A stretch of 16,280 bases of DNA from CAYMLQ01 sp964390795. Its GTDB lineage: Bacteria > Verrucomicrobiota > Kiritimatiellia > RFP12 > UBA1067. The stretch covers positions 1 to 16,280 of the forward strand of contig CAYMLQ010000097.1 in NCBI GenBank assembly GCA_964390795.1, given 5' to 3'. Below, piece by piece: positions 15,145 to 16,280 of the stretch. Within the stretch, counting starts at the first letter, position 1, and each line of letters starts with the position of its first letter. The translations under genes were made by a program, and so were the position numbers. Below the pieces are notes generated by a model. The model was given only the letters and a program-made list of their open reading frames with translations. It was not told where the DNA came from and made no database searches.

Positions 15145-16038
15145 ATGAAAACCCGGAAGAAAGACCCTGCGTCAGCGTCGGCTGCCACGCCCTTTGCCGA
15201 TCCAACCGGAGTGCCGGAACCCGCCGCGAACCCCGCCGCGCCGCAAGCGCCAGCCGAGATGCTCGCTTCGCCCTGCTCCGGCTTCCCCGTTGTCGGCATC
15301 GGCGCATCCGCCGGTGGGCTGGCAGCCTTCGAGGCCTTCTTTTCCGGCATGCCCGCCGACGCCGACCCCGGCATGGCCTTCGTTATCGTGCAGCATCTGG
15401 CCCCGGACCACGAGAGCCTCCTCGCCGAACTCATCCGGCGCTACACCCGCATGCAGGTTTTCGAGGTCGCGGACGGCATGTCCGTCGGCCCCAACTGCGC
15501 CTACATCATCCCGCCCAACCACGACATGGCCTTTCTCAACGGCACGCTGCACCTGCTGGAGCCCTCGGCCCCGCGCGGCCAGCGCCTGCCGATCGACTTC
15601 TTCTTCCGCTCCCTGGCGGATGACCAGCGCGAGCGGGCCATCGGCGTCGTGCTCTCCGGCACCGGCAGCGACGGCACCCTGGGCGTGCGGGCCATCAAGG
15701 CCGCGGGAGGCCTGGTCGTCGTCCAGAACCCCGCCTCCGCCGAGTACGACGGCATGCCGCGCAGCGTTCTCGCCACCGGTCTGGCGGACTACGAGCTGCC
15801 GCCCGCCGAAATGCCCGCCCAGATCAGCGCCTACGTTGCCCACTCCTTCGGGAAACTCCCGCGCACAGCCAACGTCATGGATGCCAAAACCGCGAGCGCG
15901 CTGACAAAAATATTCATCCTCCTGCGCAGCCAGACCGGCCACGACTTCTCCCACTACAAGCCAGGCACCACCCACCGCCGCATCGAGCGGCGCATGGCCG
16001 TCCAGCAGATCGCGACGCTGGACGGGTACGCCGGTTAG
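15145..16038 (+). pseudogene. CheB methylesterase truncated within a CheR-type domain
   Basis: 297-codon remnant of a CheB-CheR-type sensory protein. After a Pro/Ala-rich N-terminus (1-45), residues 47-235 are a complete CheB methylesterase domain with its catalytic Ser55 (GIGASAGG), His84 (VQHLAPDHES) and Asp176 (SGTGSDGTLG). No response-regulator receiver domain precedes it, as usual for CheB-CheR fusions. From about 253 the sequence becomes a CheR N-terminal domain (ALTKIFILLRSQTGHDFSHYK, then RRIERRMAVQQI) but ends at Gly297 with a TAG at the edge of a 12-bp inverted repeat (16039-16091). The CheR catalytic domain and usual PAS or coiled-coil tail are absent. AAGGATGAGG (15129-15138) gives a good ribosome site. 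The CheB part could still be made and fold. Confidence 0.8.
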
Positions 16039-16091
16039 CCAATAGCCAACAAGGAATGTCCAATGATGAAGGAAAGACTGTTGGCTATTGG
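16039..16091. repeat. Inverted-repeat element at the CheB/CheR break
   Basis: CCAATAGCCAAC (16039-16050) and GTTGGCTATTGG (16080-16091) are perfect 12-bp inverted repeats around a 29-base core. A second pairing, GTCCAAT (16059-16065) with ATTGGAC (16087-16093), is mutually exclusive with the outer arms. The element lies directly after the truncated CheB frame, whose TAG directly abuts its left arm. It looks like a short dispersed or MITE-like repeat, too small to encode anything; no target-site duplication is obvious. Confidence 0.65.
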
Positions 16092-16111
16092 ACCTTCAGA
16101 TGAGGTAACTT

Positions 16112-16280
16112 ATGAACAACGCTGACTCCGCCGACTTGCGTAAGCGGGCCGAGGAAAAAGCGGTCCGGTCGCCGAAAGAGACCGAGACCCTGTCGCCCGC
16201 CGCGACCCGGCTGACGCTCCACGAGCTGCGCGTCCACCAGATCGAGCTGGAGATGCAGAACGAGGAGTTGCGCCGGGCGC
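16112..16280 (+). CDS. N-terminus of a PAS/sensor histidine kinase-like protein (cut by window end)
   Basis: Only the first 56 codons are visible. The segment LRKRAEEKAVRSPKETE followed by LHELRVHQIELEMQNEELRRA is the conserved lead-in that often precedes PAS domains in multi-sensor histidine kinases of environmental bacteria; the helical end probably forms a coiled coil. GAGG (16102-16105) lies six bases before the ATG. Placement after the CheB/CheR remnant fits the frequent pairing of CheB-CheR fusions with PAS kinases. The kinase domain lies outside the window, so the full product is inferred. Confidence 0.65.
   Translation, partial: MNNADSADLRKRAEEKAVRSPKETETLSPAATRLTLHELRVHQIELEMQNEELRRA

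Noticed and set aside
1..16280. CRISPR array or rRNA/tRNA gene
   Set aside because: No regularly spaced direct repeats and no recognisable structural RNA sequence were found on either strand.

Overview
The window is GC-rich, densely coded bacterial chromosome. The gene content (two exported GH92 glycosidases, an exported ADP-ribosylglycohydrolase-fold protein, an AAA ATPase fused to a PD-(D/E)XK-like domain, and a CheB/CheR-type sensory gene followed by a PAS-kinase-like gene) resembles environmental or gut members of the PVC group such as Kiritimatiellota, Lentisphaerota or Verrucomicrobiota. That placement is inferred from gene content only; no rRNA or other phylogenetic marker is present.

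Layout. Positions 1-464 carry no convincing gene but hold a perfect 28-bp palindrome and a long GC-rich inverted repeat. Positions 4357 to 465 (minus strand) form a compact three-gene operon: AAA ATPase/nuclease-like protein, M24 metallopeptidase, NifS/IscS-like cysteine desulfurase. A divergent promoter region (about 4358-4474) separates it from a plus-strand cluster: a divergent GH92, an SDR39U1-type NAD-dependent epimerase, and a more canonical GH92 (4475-10017). An AT-richer AbrB/PIN toxin-antitoxin pair follows (10142-10779). A minus-strand pair (12932 to 10870) encodes an exported thioredoxin-like domain fused to a DsbD/CcdA-type membrane electron carrier, and an RlmI/RlmK-like SAM methyltransferase. 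Divergent from that pair is a secreted ADP-ribosylglycohydrolase-fold protein with a C-terminal beta-rich domain (13188-14879). The right end holds a 41-codon small ORF, a CheB gene that stops abruptly just inside a CheR-like domain, and the start of a PAS-kinase-like gene cut by the window edge.

Functional reading. The two GH92 enzymes, and perhaps the ADP-ribosylglycohydrolase-fold protein, look like envelope or secreted enzymes for mannose-containing glycans; the epimerase between them is cytoplasmic and its substrate is unknown. The thioredoxin/DsbD-like protein would move reducing power across the membrane. The CheB fragment and PAS-kinase-like gene look like the remains of a signalling locus.

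I found no wholly new multi-gene system that I can defend. The observations most worth checking are the CheB/CheR gene ending inside a 12-bp inverted repeat, two unrelated genes with near-leaderless promoter spacing, the reversed domain order of the redox protein, the divergent N-terminal half of the first GH92, and the isolated small ORF with a good ribosome binding site.
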